From contig CAWINH010000005.1 of assembly GCA_963837425.1 (NCBI GenBank), positions 310,001-374,000 of the forward strand: a DNA stretch of 64,000 bases, given 5' to 3'. Position 1 is the stretch's first letter, and the number at the start of each line of letters is the position of its first letter. Below the pieces are notes generated by a model, which saw nothing but the letters and a program-made list of their open reading frames with translations, had not been told where the DNA came from and did no database searches. The DNA is from CAWINH01 sp963837425 (GTDB lineage Bacteria; Chloroflexota; Limnocylindria; QHBO01). Below, piece by piece: positions 18,229 to 26,091 of this stretch. A program made the position numbers and the translations under genes.

Positions 18229-18896
18229 TCCGTTTCACCGAAGCCCTGTCCGGTGCGGGCGTCGAGCTCGACCTGCGGGACGTGGTGCTGGCCGGGTACA
18301 CCGGCCGCGACCAGGAGGCGGTTCAGCGCCACGTCGTGGAGCTCGCGGAGCACGGCGTCGCCGCGCCCCGGCGCGTTCCGGCCTTCTACCGGGTCACCCC
18401 GGACCTGGTGGCGGCGACCGATCGAGTTGCCGTCCTGGGCGGGGAGACCTCCGGCGAGGGCGAGTTCATCCTCTTCGGGGTCGGGGGTATTCGGTTCGTG
18501 GGCGTCGCCAGCGATCACACCGACCGTGCCGTGGAGCGTGACGACGTCGCGAAATCCAAGCAGCTGTGCCGCAAGGTGGTGGGCGGCCGGGTCTGGCGTC
18601 TGGCCGACATCGGTCCGCACTGGGATCACGTCATGCTTCGCTCGTTCGCCGATGACGCCGAGAGGCCGTACCAGGATGGACCGGTCGCCTCGCTGCTCGA
18701 CCCCGAGGAGATCCTGCGGCGCGTCGAGGAACGCACCGGCCGGACCCTCGACAACGTGCTCGTCTTCAGCGGGACGATCCCGCTGGCCGGGGAGCTGACA
18801 TACGCCTCCCGGTTCCGCGTGGAACTGGTTGACGAGCTCCATGCCATGCGCCTCGAGGCGGAGTACGCCGTCGAGGTGAGCGACCTGCTCGACTAG
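18225..18896 (+). CDS. DUF2848 family protein (fumarylacetoacetase-fold-like)
   Basis: 223 residues matching the DUF2848 pattern: a central G-VGVASDHTDRAVE segment, then KSKQLC and a C-terminal FSGTIPL region. The family is of unknown biochemistry and is often grouped with fumarylacetoacetate-hydrolase-like lyases. The start is the GTG at 18225, overlapping the amidase stop (GTGA). Its place between an amidase and a cupin suggests a hydratase, decarboxylase or C-C hydrolase step late in the pathway; that is inference. A cupin gene follows after 10 bases. Confidence 0.8.
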   Translation: MIRFTEALSGAGVELDLRDVVLAGYTGRDQEAVQRHVVELAEHGVAAPRRVPAFYRVTPDLVAATDRVAVLGGETSGEGEFILFGVGGIRFVGVASDHTDRAVERDDVAKSKQLCRKVVGGRVWRLADIGPHWDHVMLRSFADDAERPYQDGPVASLLDPEEILRRVEERTGRTLDNVLVFSGTIPLAGELTYASRFRVELVDELHAMRLEAEYAVEVSDLLD

Positions 18897-18906
18897 AGGT
18901 TGAACG

Positions 18907-19284
18907 ATGCCGAAACCGGAGCTTGAGTTCTTCGATCCGGAGGAGCAGAACACCTGGACTCCCGTGCCGGGATGCGAGGGCCTGTCCGAGATGACCCTGG
19001 CCCGCGACGACGAGACCGGCAGCCATACGCGCCTGCTCAAGTTCGAGCCCGGGACGGACACCTCGCCCCTGGGCCTGCAGCGCCACGAGTTCTGGGAGGA
19101 GATCTGGATCGTCTCCGGTGCCATCCACGACCTGGGGATGGACAAGACCTTCCGGGCCGGGATGTACGCCTGCCGTCCGCCGAGAATGCCGCATGGACCG
19201 TGGCGCGCCCCGGATGGCTGCATCACGTTTGAAGTCCGCACCTTCGAGACCGCACCGTCCGCACAGGAGTCAGCAGCGCAATGA
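18907..19284 (+). CDS. Small cupin-domain protein
   Basis: 125 residues predicted to form a single cupin barrel. Cupin motif 1 is seen as RHEFWEEIWIVSGAIHDLG and motif 2 around YACRPPRMPHGPW, supplying His and Glu candidates for a metal. Proteins of this kind act as isomerases, dioxygenases or ligand sensors. The stop overlaps the start of the LLM oxidoreductase gene (ATGA), so it is part of the same operon. A role in the pathway is likely but its reaction cannot be read from sequence. Confidence 0.8.
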   Translation: MPKPELEFFDPEEQNTWTPVPGCEGLSEMTLARDDETGSHTRLLKFEPGTDTSPLGLQRHEFWEEIWIVSGAIHDLGMDKTFRAGMYACRPPRMPHGPWRAPDGCITFEVRTFETAPSAQESAAQ

Positions 19285-20264
19285 AGTTCGGAGTCTGGAT
19301 CCCGTCCTACTGCTATCCCGATCTCTCATATCAGCGTGCCCGTTCGGAGGTCGGCGACTTCGCGCGCAAGGCGAACGACCTCGGCATCGACCTGTGGGTG
19401 ATCGACCACCTGCTCCACGCGCCGGGCCTGTACGGCATGCCCTGGCTGGAGCCCATGACCACCCTCACGTACGCCGCGGCACTTGCGCCAGACGTGCGCT
19501 ACGGCACCGGGATCCTGGTGCTGCCCCTGCGCAACCCGGTGATCCTGGCCAAGGAGATCGCCACGCTCGACTACCTCACCGGAGGCAACTTCATGTTCGG
19601 GATCGGCGGTGGCTGGGATCCGGACGAATTCCGGGCGGTGGGGACGCGGATCGAGGAGCGCGGGAAGCGCACCGACGAGATCCTCGCCGCGGTCCGCATG
19701 CTGCTCACGCAGGACCACGTGAGCTTCGCCGGGACCTACTACGGGTTCGAGAACGTGACCATCGAGCCGCGCCCGCCGAAGATGCCCGAGGTGTGGGTCG
19801 CCGGGGGTTCACGGATTCCTGACCCGGAGTACCACGACCTGCCGGTGCTCTCCAAGGCGGTGCTCAACCGGATCCTGGACGCCGATGCCTGGATCAGTCG
19901 CTGCTCGGGCAGCCAGGAGTGGATCAAGCGCGACTGGAGCCAGATCAAGGAAGGTCTGGTCGCCCGCGGGCGACCTGTGAGCTCGCTGAAGTTCGCACAC
20001 ACCAATTTCACGTACATCGTGGACACCGCGAACCGAGACAAGGCGCATGAGATCCAGCGCGGCTACTTCGAGCAGGTGATGGGAACGCATCGGACGTTTC
20101 AGCACCTGCAGGAGTGCTACCTCCTGGGGACGCCCGACGACATCGTGACCCGGCTCAAGGACCTCGAGGAAGCCGGTTGCGAGTACGTGGTGCTGGGGCC
20201 GACCAGCGACCAGCTCGACCAGCTCGACTTGATGAACGACCAGATCATCTCGGCCTTCCGCTGA
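19281..20264 (+). CDS. LLM-class flavin-dependent oxidoreductase
   Basis: 327 residues of the luciferase-like (beta/alpha)8 family. Family landmarks are the N-terminal KFGVWIPSY strand, YGTGILVLPLRNPVILAKEIATLD, and the flavin-binding stretch FGIGGGWDPDEF. Members use FMNH2 for monooxygenation or F420 for hydride transfer. No reductase is encoded next to it, so F420 or a distant flavin reductase would have to serve. It is the last gene of the molybdenum-hydroxylase operon and overlaps the cupin stop. Confidence 0.9.
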   Translation: MKFGVWIPSYCYPDLSYQRARSEVGDFARKANDLGIDLWVIDHLLHAPGLYGMPWLEPMTTLTYAAALAPDVRYGTGILVLPLRNPVILAKEIATLDYLTGGNFMFGIGGGWDPDEFRAVGTRIEERGKRTDEILAAVRMLLTQDHVSFAGTYYGFENVTIEPRPPKMPEVWVAGGSRIPDPEYHDLPVLSKAVLNRILDADAWISRCSGSQEWIKRDWSQIKEGLVARGRPVSSLKFAHTNFTYIVDTANRDKAHEIQRGYFEQVMGTHRTFQHLQECYLLGTPDDIVTRLKDLEEAGCEYVVLGPTSDQLDQLDLMNDQIISAFR

Positions 20265-20276
20265 CGCGCGGGGTGG

Positions 20277-20300
20277 CCCATCGCCGAGCAACACGATGGG
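20277..20300 (+). terminator. Possible terminator hairpin after the molybdenum-hydroxylase operon
   Basis: CCCATCG and CGATGGG form a perfect 7-base stem around a 10-base loop, starting 13 bases after the LLM gene stop. There is no T-run, so this is a weak call made from position and symmetry. Confidence 0.35.
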
Positions 20301-20314
20301 AGAACCTCGCCAGA

Positions 20315-20443
20315 GGTCGGTTCCATGCCGCCAGGCTGGCCGGGTGCGGGCTTCGGCACCGGGGTGGCGCGGATCCGGGCGCGAAGATCGTCCAGCGCCG
20401 CTTGGTCGACCTTGATTGACAGGGGCTCAACCCTGAGCGTCAC
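20315..20443 (-). pseudogene. Remnant of an epoxide hydrolase N-terminal domain
   Basis: From a GTG at 20443 the minus strand reads a segment containing VEPLSIKVDQAALDDLRARI and then RATPVPKPAPGQPGG. This resembles the start of epoxide hydrolase N-terminal (EHN) domains, whose hallmark is an xLDDLRxRL helix followed by TRWP. After about 43 residues the similarity stops, and the frame continues only as a shadow of the LLM gene on the other strand. No alpha/beta-hydrolase body is present. It appears to be the leftover 5' end of a deleted gene. Apart from this and the hairpin, I see nothing in 20301-20561. Confidence 0.45.
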
Positions 20444-20561
20444 GTTTGGGCACTCCCCTTCCTTTCGCTCTTGACTGGATCTTGCCGGAAGATGATGCTC
20501 CGCGCGTTGGCATGGCCCGCCGACCCGCAGATGACAGAGGTCGCACGCACGTCGCACGCAC

Positions 20562-21146
20562 ATGGATAGCCTTCATCGATTGCAGGCGAGCCTCCCTAAG
20601 GGCCCATGGCTCGTGGCCATCTTCGGCATGGGGATCTGTCTGACAGTCGTTCTTACCAGTGCCTCTGGGTCCAACGCGGACGATGAGGTCATCCGGACTG
20701 TTGTGACGCGTGCCATCCACGTCCAACAAGAAGCGGGTCTGCCTCCCACCTCGTACGATGGCGGACCGATGCCGGCGGCCATGGTTGCGGACGTGAAGGC
20801 TCGGGGCCACGATGAGCTGGCAGCGGTGTTCGAAGGCCCCGTACTCCAGGCAAGGCTGCAGGCGATGGAGACCAATGTCGATGGCGCGCAGGCCGGCGAC
20901 ATCCGGTACCTGGCCGCCGGGGTCAAGAACATCGACATCGCGGATGTTGTGATCGACGGCGACAGCGCGCGCGTGCATGCCACTGCCACTGTCTGGACCG
21001 ACGTAGGACAGGTTCAACCGGGAGGGACGCTCGCCGTCGCGCATCCCGAGAACGAGATGATCTATACGCTTACGCTCGGCAAAACCAGCGGGACGTGGTT
21101 CGTGGTGGATGAATCCATCACGTTCGCTCCGGGCAGCGAGCCTTAG
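20562..21146 (+). CDS. Hypothetical membrane-anchored protein
   Basis: 194 residues. An N-terminal membrane segment (about 15-36, WLVAIFGMGICLTVVLTSAS) is probably an uncleaved anchor or Sec signal. The remaining 155 residues look like a mixed alpha/beta extracytoplasmic domain, with a C-terminal strand pattern (ARVHATATVWTDVG, IYTLTLGKTSGTWFVVD) reminiscent of NTF2-like or ARC6-type IMS domains. I do not recognise a specific family. It stands alone between the epoxide-hydrolase remnant and a lipoprotein gene. No strong ribosome site is visible before the ATG. Confidence 0.6.
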   Translation: MDSLHRLQASLPKGPWLVAIFGMGICLTVVLTSASGSNADDEVIRTVVTRAIHVQQEAGLPPTSYDGGPMPAAMVADVKARGHDELAAVFEGPVLQARLQAMETNVDGAQAGDIRYLAAGVKNIDIADVVIDGDSARVHATATVWTDVGQVQPGGTLAVAHPENEMIYTLTLGKTSGTWFVVDESITFAPGSEP

Positions 21147-21217
21147 CACGGAGGGCCTCGTGGGCCTCGTTGGGCAGCCTGCCGGCTCGTGTGCTGCCGA
21201 GAATATCGAGCATGACG

Positions 21218-21241
21218 TCTTGAGTAGTCCATTACTCAAGA
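21218..21241 (+). promoter_or_regulatory. Palindromic operator candidate upstream of LpqH-like lipoprotein 1
   Basis: TCTTGAGTA and TACTCAAGA form a perfect 9-base inverted repeat around GTCCAT, ending 31 bases before the lipoprotein ATG. The core TGAGTA-N6-TACTCA recurs upstream of the second LpqH-like lipoprotein gene (28600-28617), which argues for a shared regulator rather than a chance hairpin. Confidence 0.5.
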
Positions 21242-21272
21242 CGGAGAGCCGCCCGCCCAACACACTGGGTCG

Positions 21273-21989
21273 ATGATCACGTCGACGGCACTCGACTCGC
21301 ACCACCTGCCAGCGACGGCCGCGGGTCGACAAGCCTGGCAGCGGATCCTCGTGGTCATGGCCGTGCTGGCACTCATTGCTGCCGGCTGTAGCGGCGGCAG
21401 CGGCGGCGTCCCATCCGCCGGTGACGCCGGGCCCACGGCTTCGAGCGGCACCCCGGCTGGTGACGGCAGCACTGCTCCCCGGCAATCCGAGAGCGCAGGC
21501 GCCGGGTCCCAGGCTCCGGCTGCCGGCGGCGGCGGCACCATCGTCCTGGACGGCGATTCGCACGCCGTGGATCAGGTGCTGAGTTGCATGGTCGAGGCGG
21601 ATATGAAGGAGGGGAGCCTTGATCTCACGGCCCTCTCCAACGGCTACGACCTGCAGCTGCTCATCCGGGTCGAGTTTACGGAGCAGCTGGTGGCCGTCGA
21701 GGATGACGGCATGGAGTCCAAGGTGCTGCAAGCGCAGAGCGTGACCCTCCAGGGTCCAGCGGCGAACGGCCTCTGGACCGGAGGCGCCGCGGAGGCGGTG
21801 GTTCCCCCGAACTTCTCCCCGACCTGGAGAGACGACAATCTCGACGAGATCGACGGACCACCGCTCACCATCGCGGGGGACCAGATGAGCGGCTCGATGA
21901 CGCTCGACGATGCCGGCGGTGGCGCGGGCTCCGCCGACCTCAGCTTCGAGATCTCGATCCCGTCACAAGCGATCGACTGCAGCCTGTAG
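21273..21989 (+). CDS. LpqH-like lipoprotein 1
   Basis: 238 residues. A basic N-terminus is followed by a hydrophobic stretch ending in the lipobox LIAAGC, then a long Ser/Gly/Ala/Pro linker to about residue 85. The folded part starts with GTIVLDGDSHAVDQVLSC and ends with LSFEISIPSQAIDCSL. A GxIxVDG-type first strand, an early Cys and a terminal F-E-x-x-Cys are the layout of mycobacterial 19-kDa (LpqH) lipoproteins, so a similar small secreted sandwich is likely. Function unknown. A paralogue lies at 28706. The N-terminus before the signal is long; a start nearer the hydrophobic core is possible. Confidence 0.7.
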   Translation: MITSTALDSHHLPATAAGRQAWQRILVVMAVLALIAAGCSGGSGGVPSAGDAGPTASSGTPAGDGSTAPRQSESAGAGSQAPAAGGGGTIVLDGDSHAVDQVLSCMVEADMKEGSLDLTALSNGYDLQLLIRVEFTEQLVAVEDDGMESKVLQAQSVTLQGPAANGLWTGGAAEAVVPPNFSPTWRDDNLDEIDGPPLTIAGDQMSGSMTLDDAGGGAGSADLSFEISIPSQAIDCSL

Positions 21990-22050
21990 CGAGGGGGAAG
22001 CCGAAGCTCCGCACAGCCTGCTGATGGTAGCGGCGGAGTAGGCTCATGGC

Positions 22051-23217
22051 GTGAACTCGCCCGGCCCCAAGCACGCGGCGCTCCGGGAAACGGAGTCCGG
22101 CTGCCTGGCCATCGCCGACATCAGCGGCTACACGTCGTATCTCGGGAAGGCCGAGCTCGACCACGCCCAGGACGTCCTCGAGGATCTGACTGCGACGATC
22201 GTCCGGGCGCTGTCGCCGCCGATGAAGCTGAGCAAGCTCGAAGGCGACGCCGTTTTCGTGTACGTGCCCGGCAACCGGGTCGATGCCTCGATGCTGCTCG
22301 ACGCCGTCGACGCGGCGTACTTCGCGTTCCGCCGCCGCCAGGACGCCATCGACCGCGCGACGCAGTGCGACTGCAACGCCTGCGTGCTCATCCCGCGGCT
22401 CGACCTCAAGTTCGTGGCCCACCACGGCGCCTTCGGCCGCCAGCACGTGGCGGGCGGCGAGGAGCTGAGCGGGTCCGACGTGATCCTGGTGCATCGGCTC
22501 CTGAAGAACCACGTGGTGGAGGTCATCGGCCACGCCGGCTACGCGCTCTACACCAATGCGGTCGTCGCCGCCATGGGCGTCGATCCAGCCCGCCTCAGGA
22601 TGCGGCGTCAGACCGAGGAGGTCGAGGGGCTCGGTCCTGTCGAGGGCTGGGTCCAGGACCTCCACGAGCGCTGGGTAGAGGAGCAGGAGCGCCGCCGCGT
22701 GAAGGTCAGCCGCGACGAGGCGATCGGCGTGACCTCGTACGAAGTGCCGGCGCCGCGGTCGGTGACCTGGAACTACCTCACCGACCCCGCACTGCGGGCC
22801 ACCTGGACGCCCGGAATACAGCGCATTGACCAGGACACGCCGAATGGTCGTCGGGGGATCGGCACGCAGAACCACTGCATCCACGGCAAGAACGCCAGCC
22901 TGGAGGAGATCCTCGACTGGCGCCCGTTCGACTACTACACGATCCTCAATAACGTGCCCATGCCGCTTCTGAAGCCGATGCGGATGACGTACGAACTCGA
23001 GGACGTTGCCGGTGGGACGCGGGTGACCGAGTACACCGCGCCGGGTCAGGGCTTCGGCCAGCGGGCCCTCGTCCGCGTGATCGGTCGGATGATGGCCGGT
23101 GTCTTCGCTCGCGCCCAGTCGTCCCTGCGCACGGCCGTGGCAGCAAGCCAGTCCGCGCCGGACGCCCCGGCAAGCTCGAGCGAAGTCCCGAGTGACGCTA
23201 CGGGCGAACGTTCCTGA
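22051..23217 (+). CDS. DUF2652 (adenylate-cyclase-like) fused to SRPBCC domain
   Basis: 388 residues. The first part (about 15-195) is a DUF2652 domain: it opens with CLAIADISGYTSYL and has KLEGDAVFVY, resembling class III cyclase cores with an Asp at the metal position. The second part (about 230-365) is an SRPBCC ligand-binding fold, starting at EVPAPRSVTWNYLTDPALRATW. The cyclase-like domain may be a sensor rather than an enzyme, since the full catalytic set is not apparent. The tail is low-complexity. It starts at a GTG at 22051. Function unknown. Confidence 0.82.
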   Translation: MNSPGPKHAALRETESGCLAIADISGYTSYLGKAELDHAQDVLEDLTATIVRALSPPMKLSKLEGDAVFVYVPGNRVDASMLLDAVDAAYFAFRRRQDAIDRATQCDCNACVLIPRLDLKFVAHHGAFGRQHVAGGEELSGSDVILVHRLLKNHVVEVIGHAGYALYTNAVVAAMGVDPARLRMRRQTEEVEGLGPVEGWVQDLHERWVEEQERRRVKVSRDEAIGVTSYEVPAPRSVTWNYLTDPALRATWTPGIQRIDQDTPNGRRGIGTQNHCIHGKNASLEEILDWRPFDYYTILNNVPMPLLKPMRMTYELEDVAGGTRVTEYTAPGQGFGQRALVRVIGRMMAGVFARAQSSLRTAVAASQSAPDAPASSSEVPSDATGERS

Positions 23218-23287
23218 GCGTACGGTCACCGGACGGGCGCGATGGGGCAATCGTCAGGGCTGTGGGTCTCCGCGGTAGCGGGCCGCC

Positions 23288-23629
23288 TCAGCGACCCAGC
23301 ACGACGTCGATGCCGCGGAGGACGAGGTCGAGCTTCGCCGACGAGATCCGACCGACCCGATCGGTCAGCGCCGTCCGGTCGATGGCGACGATCTGCGACA
23401 CGTTGGCCACCGAATCGCGCCCCACACCGGCTGATCGCCCCTTCAGCAAGACGTTGCCCGGTGCGTCAGCCCAGCGCAGGTTGCTGGTCAGAGGGACGAC
23501 CACCACGGTCGCGATCGCGCTACGGCTAAAGGCGTCAGCCTGGACGACGAGCACGGGCCGTCGGTAACCGGGCTCCGATCCCCGCGGCTCCGCCAGATCG
23601 GCCCACCAGACGTCGCCCTGGCCGATCAC
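23288..23629 (-). CDS. mazF: MazF/PemK-family toxin endoribonuclease
   Basis: About 113 residues with the MazF fold signature: GDVWWADL, GSEPGYRRPVLVVQ and VVVVPLTSN near the middle. MazF toxins cleave mRNA at short sequences and stop translation. The length is normal for the family and all conserved blocks are present. The GTG at 23629 overlaps the antitoxin stop (a GTG at 23632 is an alternative), so the pair is translationally coupled. Confidence 0.92.
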   Translation of the reverse strand: MIGQGDVWWADLAEPRGSEPGYRRPVLVVQADAFSRSAIATVVVVPLTSNLRWADAPGNVLLKGRSAGVGRDSVANVSQIVAIDRTALTDRVGRISSAKLDLVLRGIDVVLGR

Positions 23630-23862
23630 CACTCGACGTGTCGCAAGACCCGCTTGGCGGCCGCGCGCCTGAACGCGGATGGTTCTTCACCCAGCTCCTT
23701 GACCACGCGATCGATCGCATCGGTCACGTCGTCGGGTGCGTGCCGCGCCACGTACTCGCGGACGGCAGCACTGTAGAGCTCGCTCCGGGATCGCCCCTGG
23801 CGGCGCGCCAACTGTTCGGCCTGCTCGAAGACCTCATTGGGCACGGAGATTGCAGTCTTCAT
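23626..23862 (-). CDS. mazE: MazE-type ribbon-helix-helix antitoxin
   Basis: 78 residues. The first 45 form a ribbon-helix-helix DNA-binding domain (KTAISVPNEVFEQAEQLARR, then GRSRSELYSAAVREYV). The C-terminal tail, rich in charged residues and ending in RHVEW, would wrap the toxin. Antitoxins of this type repress their own operon. A palindrome overlaps the start codon. There is no good ribosome site before the ATG at 23862, which fits a leaderless transcript. Confidence 0.92.
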   Translation of the reverse strand: MKTAISVPNEVFEQAEQLARRQGRSRSELYSAAVREYVARHAPDDVTDAIDRVVKELGEEPSAFRRAAAKRVLRHVEW

Positions 23863-23874
23863 ACCGACAGTATA
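23861..23874 (-). promoter_or_regulatory. mazEF promoter -10 box and overlapping operator palindrome
   Basis: On the minus strand TATACT (23874-23869) lies six bases before the antitoxin ATG, so transcription would begin at or next to the start codon. The palindrome ATAC-CGACA-GTAT (23861-23873) covers the -10 box and the first bases of the gene, an expected place for the ribbon-helix-helix autorepressor. No convincing -35 box is seen. Confidence 0.45.
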
Positions 23875-23904
23875 ACCAAGATGCCGAAGATTTTGGCGTA
23901 GCCT

Positions 23905-24579
23905 ATGCGCATGACGGAGCAGCTACGCATCCTCCTCGAGATCGGTCCGAAGGGCAAGCGGATCGTGGCCGCCGCCACGGACTGGCCGGGCCTGGAGCGC
24001 TGGGGTCGGACCGAGCACGACGCCGTCGACAAGCTCCGCGCCTATCTACCGCGCTACGCGCCGGTCGCGGAGCGCGTCGGCCTCCGTTCCGAGCTCCTCC
24101 GAGGCGTCATGCCGCATATCGTGGAACGCACCCCGGGCAACACGTCAACCGACTGGTGGGGCGTTGCCCACGTGCCGTCCACCGTCGAGGCGCAGCCACT
24201 CACCGATGACGAGCTCGAGCGGCGGATCCGGCTCATGGAGGCGGCATGGGATCACTTCGACGACGCTGCGGAAGCGGTGACTGCGCCGCTCATCAAGGGC
24301 CCGCGCGGCGGCGGCCGCGAGCAGGATGAAATCGTCCATCACGTCTACGCGTCGGAACGACATAACTCTTGGCGCAAGGTGGGCATTCGTGAGGATGACG
24401 AGACGCGGCTGACTCCGAAGCAACTCGCCGCGCTCCGCAAGCGCTACGTGGCCGCGATCCGCGAGTACCACGTCGAGGGCCGGCCGGCGCGCCGATGGCC
24501 GCTGCGCTTCCTGATCCGCCGCACGGCGCAGCACGCGATGGACCATGCCTGGGAGCTTGAGGACCGCACCGCCGGCTAA
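23905..24579 (+). CDS. Conserved hypothetical protein, DinB-like C-terminal half
   Basis: 224 residues. The first 50 (LLEIGPKGKRIVAAATDWPGLERWGRTEHDAV) look like a small HicB-type alpha/beta domain. The rest is helical with spaced histidines (DEIVHHVYASE and RRTAQHAMDHAWELEDR), similar to the three-His metal site of DinB/YfiT-type four-helix proteins. I therefore suspect a HicB-like plus DinB-like fusion, but this rests on pattern only. It is divergent from mazEF with 42 bases between starts. Confidence 0.7.
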   Translation: MRMTEQLRILLEIGPKGKRIVAAATDWPGLERWGRTEHDAVDKLRAYLPRYAPVAERVGLRSELLRGVMPHIVERTPGNTSTDWWGVAHVPSTVEAQPLTDDELERRIRLMEAAWDHFDDAAEAVTAPLIKGPRGGGREQDEIVHHVYASERHNSWRKVGIREDDETRLTPKQLAALRKRYVAAIREYHVEGRPARRWPLRFLIRRTAQHAMDHAWELEDRTAG

Positions 24580-24765
24580 CTGGCGGTGCGCTCGTCGAGC
24601 ATCGCCAGGAAGTTCGCCGGCGCCCGCTGGAGGGTTGAGCCCGCCGGCGCGGTCGTACGCGTAGTCGCGTCGTGGTCGTACGTGTAAGTCGCGCTATCCG
24701 TGAGGCCCAATGCGGCCGAGCTAAGGGGTCAGTTAAGGGTCAAACGCGCACCTCAGACATGCCAC

Positions 24766-24794
24766 AGGCCCGATTCTGAGCACGAATCGGGCCT
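24766..24794 (+). terminator. Bidirectional terminator hairpin, copy 1 of an identical 29-mer
   Basis: AGGCCCGATTC and GAATCGGGCCT form a perfect 11-base stem around TGAGCAC. It sits between the convergent genes ending at 24579 and 24834. An identical 29-base copy occurs at 26890-26918, also between convergent transcripts. No long T-run follows on either side. I see nothing convincing in 24580-24765. Confidence 0.6.
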
Positions 24795-24833
24795 CCAGGA
24801 CCGGCCCTGATGGCTCATCTGCGCGGTACCTGC

Positions 24834-25322
24834 CTAGAACTGCGGCTTCACGACCATGAGGGACACCACCACCACGAGAAGGATCAGCATCGTGGTCCCT
24901 CCACGTGCCGCGCGCGTCGCCAGCGCCGCAAGCGCGGGTGGCGGGCCGCTGGAACCGGCGCGGGGCGGCGCGGCAGTCAGCTCGATGATCTGCTCAACGA
25001 CCCGCCGCTGCATGAAGAACGAGTACAGGTACACACCGCTGTAGATCACGATCGCGGCGTCGAGCCACCACGACGTGCGGGCGGTCAGGTCGATGCCAAC
25101 AATCAGGATCATGGCGATCCCGGTGGCCGGGATGACGAGGCCAATGGGGTACACCAGCCGCATGGAGATGGCATGCGAGACCCGCGTGCCGAAGTTGGCA
25201 TGCTGGGGCTCGCCGCGGCCGAGCCCACGGATGGTGGAGTACGCGAAGTTCGGTCCGATCGCGACGATCGCAGCCAGCACATGAAGGAGGAGCAGCCAGG
25301 GGACGAGGTCGCGCCAGGCCAT
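24834..25322 (-). CDS. DUF2269-like integral membrane protein
   Basis: 162 residues with four predicted membrane helices: about 8-28 (WLLLLHVLAAIVAIG), 55-78 (VYPIGLVIPATGIAMILIVG), 88-106 and 140-160. The N-terminal LHVLAAIVAIGPNFAY is typical of DUF2269 proteins, whose function is unknown. The open frame extends to 25490, but the ATG at 25322 has GGAGG eight bases upstream and begins the conserved part, so I chose it. Upstream lies the divergent sigma-factor gene. Confidence 0.8.
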   Translation of the reverse strand: MAWRDLVPWLLLLHVLAAIVAIGPNFAYSTIRGLGRGEPQHANFGTRVSHAISMRLVYPIGLVIPATGIAMILIVGIDLTARTSWWLDAAIVIYSGVYLYSFFMQRRVVEQIIELTAAPPRAGSSGPPPALAALATRAARGGTTMLILLVVVVSLMVVKPQF

Positions 25323-25488
25323 TGGGTGGGCCTCCTGCACCGGAGAATTCCGGGCTGCAGCATATCCTCTGGCAGCGCACCTAACCTCCGCGCCACCGCC
25401 AGTCACCATCCGGTTCGGTCCGCCCACAGGGTCAGCGACGAGGTCAGCGCGCCGCTGAACGTTTCGCCTCGGCCGATCACCATACTTC

Positions 25489-26091
25489 ATGAGCGGAAGG
25501 CCAACTCAGGCCAATCCCGAGCGAAGGTGGGGCACCGTGGACGAGGCCCTCGTCGTACGAGCACAAGCCGGCGATGCACATGCGTTCGCCGTGCTGGCGT
25601 CATCGGCGATCGACCGCCTCTACGCGGTCGCGTACCGCATCCTCCGCGAGCCGGAGCTTGCGCGAGACGCGACGCAGGACGCCCTGCTCGAGGCATGGCG
25701 TGACGTGCCGTCGCTCAGGGAGCCGGGTCGGTGGGAGGCGTGGACGTACCGACTGGTCGTCCATGCGTGCTACCGCCAGCGGCGGGCCGAGCGGCGCCTA
25801 TCGACGGCGATCCAGTTCCTTGGCATTGACCGCTCCTCTGTTCCGGACACGGCGCTCTCGGTCGCCGATCGGGACGAGCTGGAGCGCGGCTTTCGACGCC
25901 TGCCGGCCGAGCAGCGCGCCGTTGTCGTGCTCCATTACTACCTGGGCCTGCCACTGACCGAGGTGGCGGATCTCCTGGGCATCCCCGCCGGGACCGCGCG
26001 ATCCCGGCTCCACCACGCGACGCGTCGGCTGCGCGCCGCGCTGACGGCGGACGCCACCCTGCCCGCCACGCGGGAGGAACGGACGGTATGA
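25489..26091 (+). CDS. ECF-family RNA polymerase sigma factor
   Basis: 200 residues. Sigma region 2 spans about 20-88 (AYRILREPELARDATQDALLEAWRD). Region 4 spans about 125-180, with the helix-turn-helix LPLTEVADLLGIPAGTARSRLHHA. There is no region 3, as usual for ECF factors. The ATG at 25489 is used; an in-frame GTG at 25537 nearer region 2 is possible. It overlaps the next gene by four bases, a membrane protein likely to act as its anti-sigma partner. Confidence 0.92.
   Translation: MSGRPTQANPERRWGTVDEALVVRAQAGDAHAFAVLASSAIDRLYAVAYRILREPELARDATQDALLEAWRDVPSLREPGRWEAWTYRLVVHACYRQRRAERRLSTAIQFLGIDRSSVPDTALSVADRDELERGFRRLPAEQRAVVVLHYYLGLPLTEVADLLGIPAGTARSRLHHATRRLRAALTADATLPATREERTV

Noticed and set aside
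24576..24728. A 50-residue minus-strand frame containing TDSATYTYDHDATTRTT, resembling an RHS/YD repeat.
   Set aside because: Only one short YTYD-like match, no second repeat and no start signal; not enough to call a remnant.
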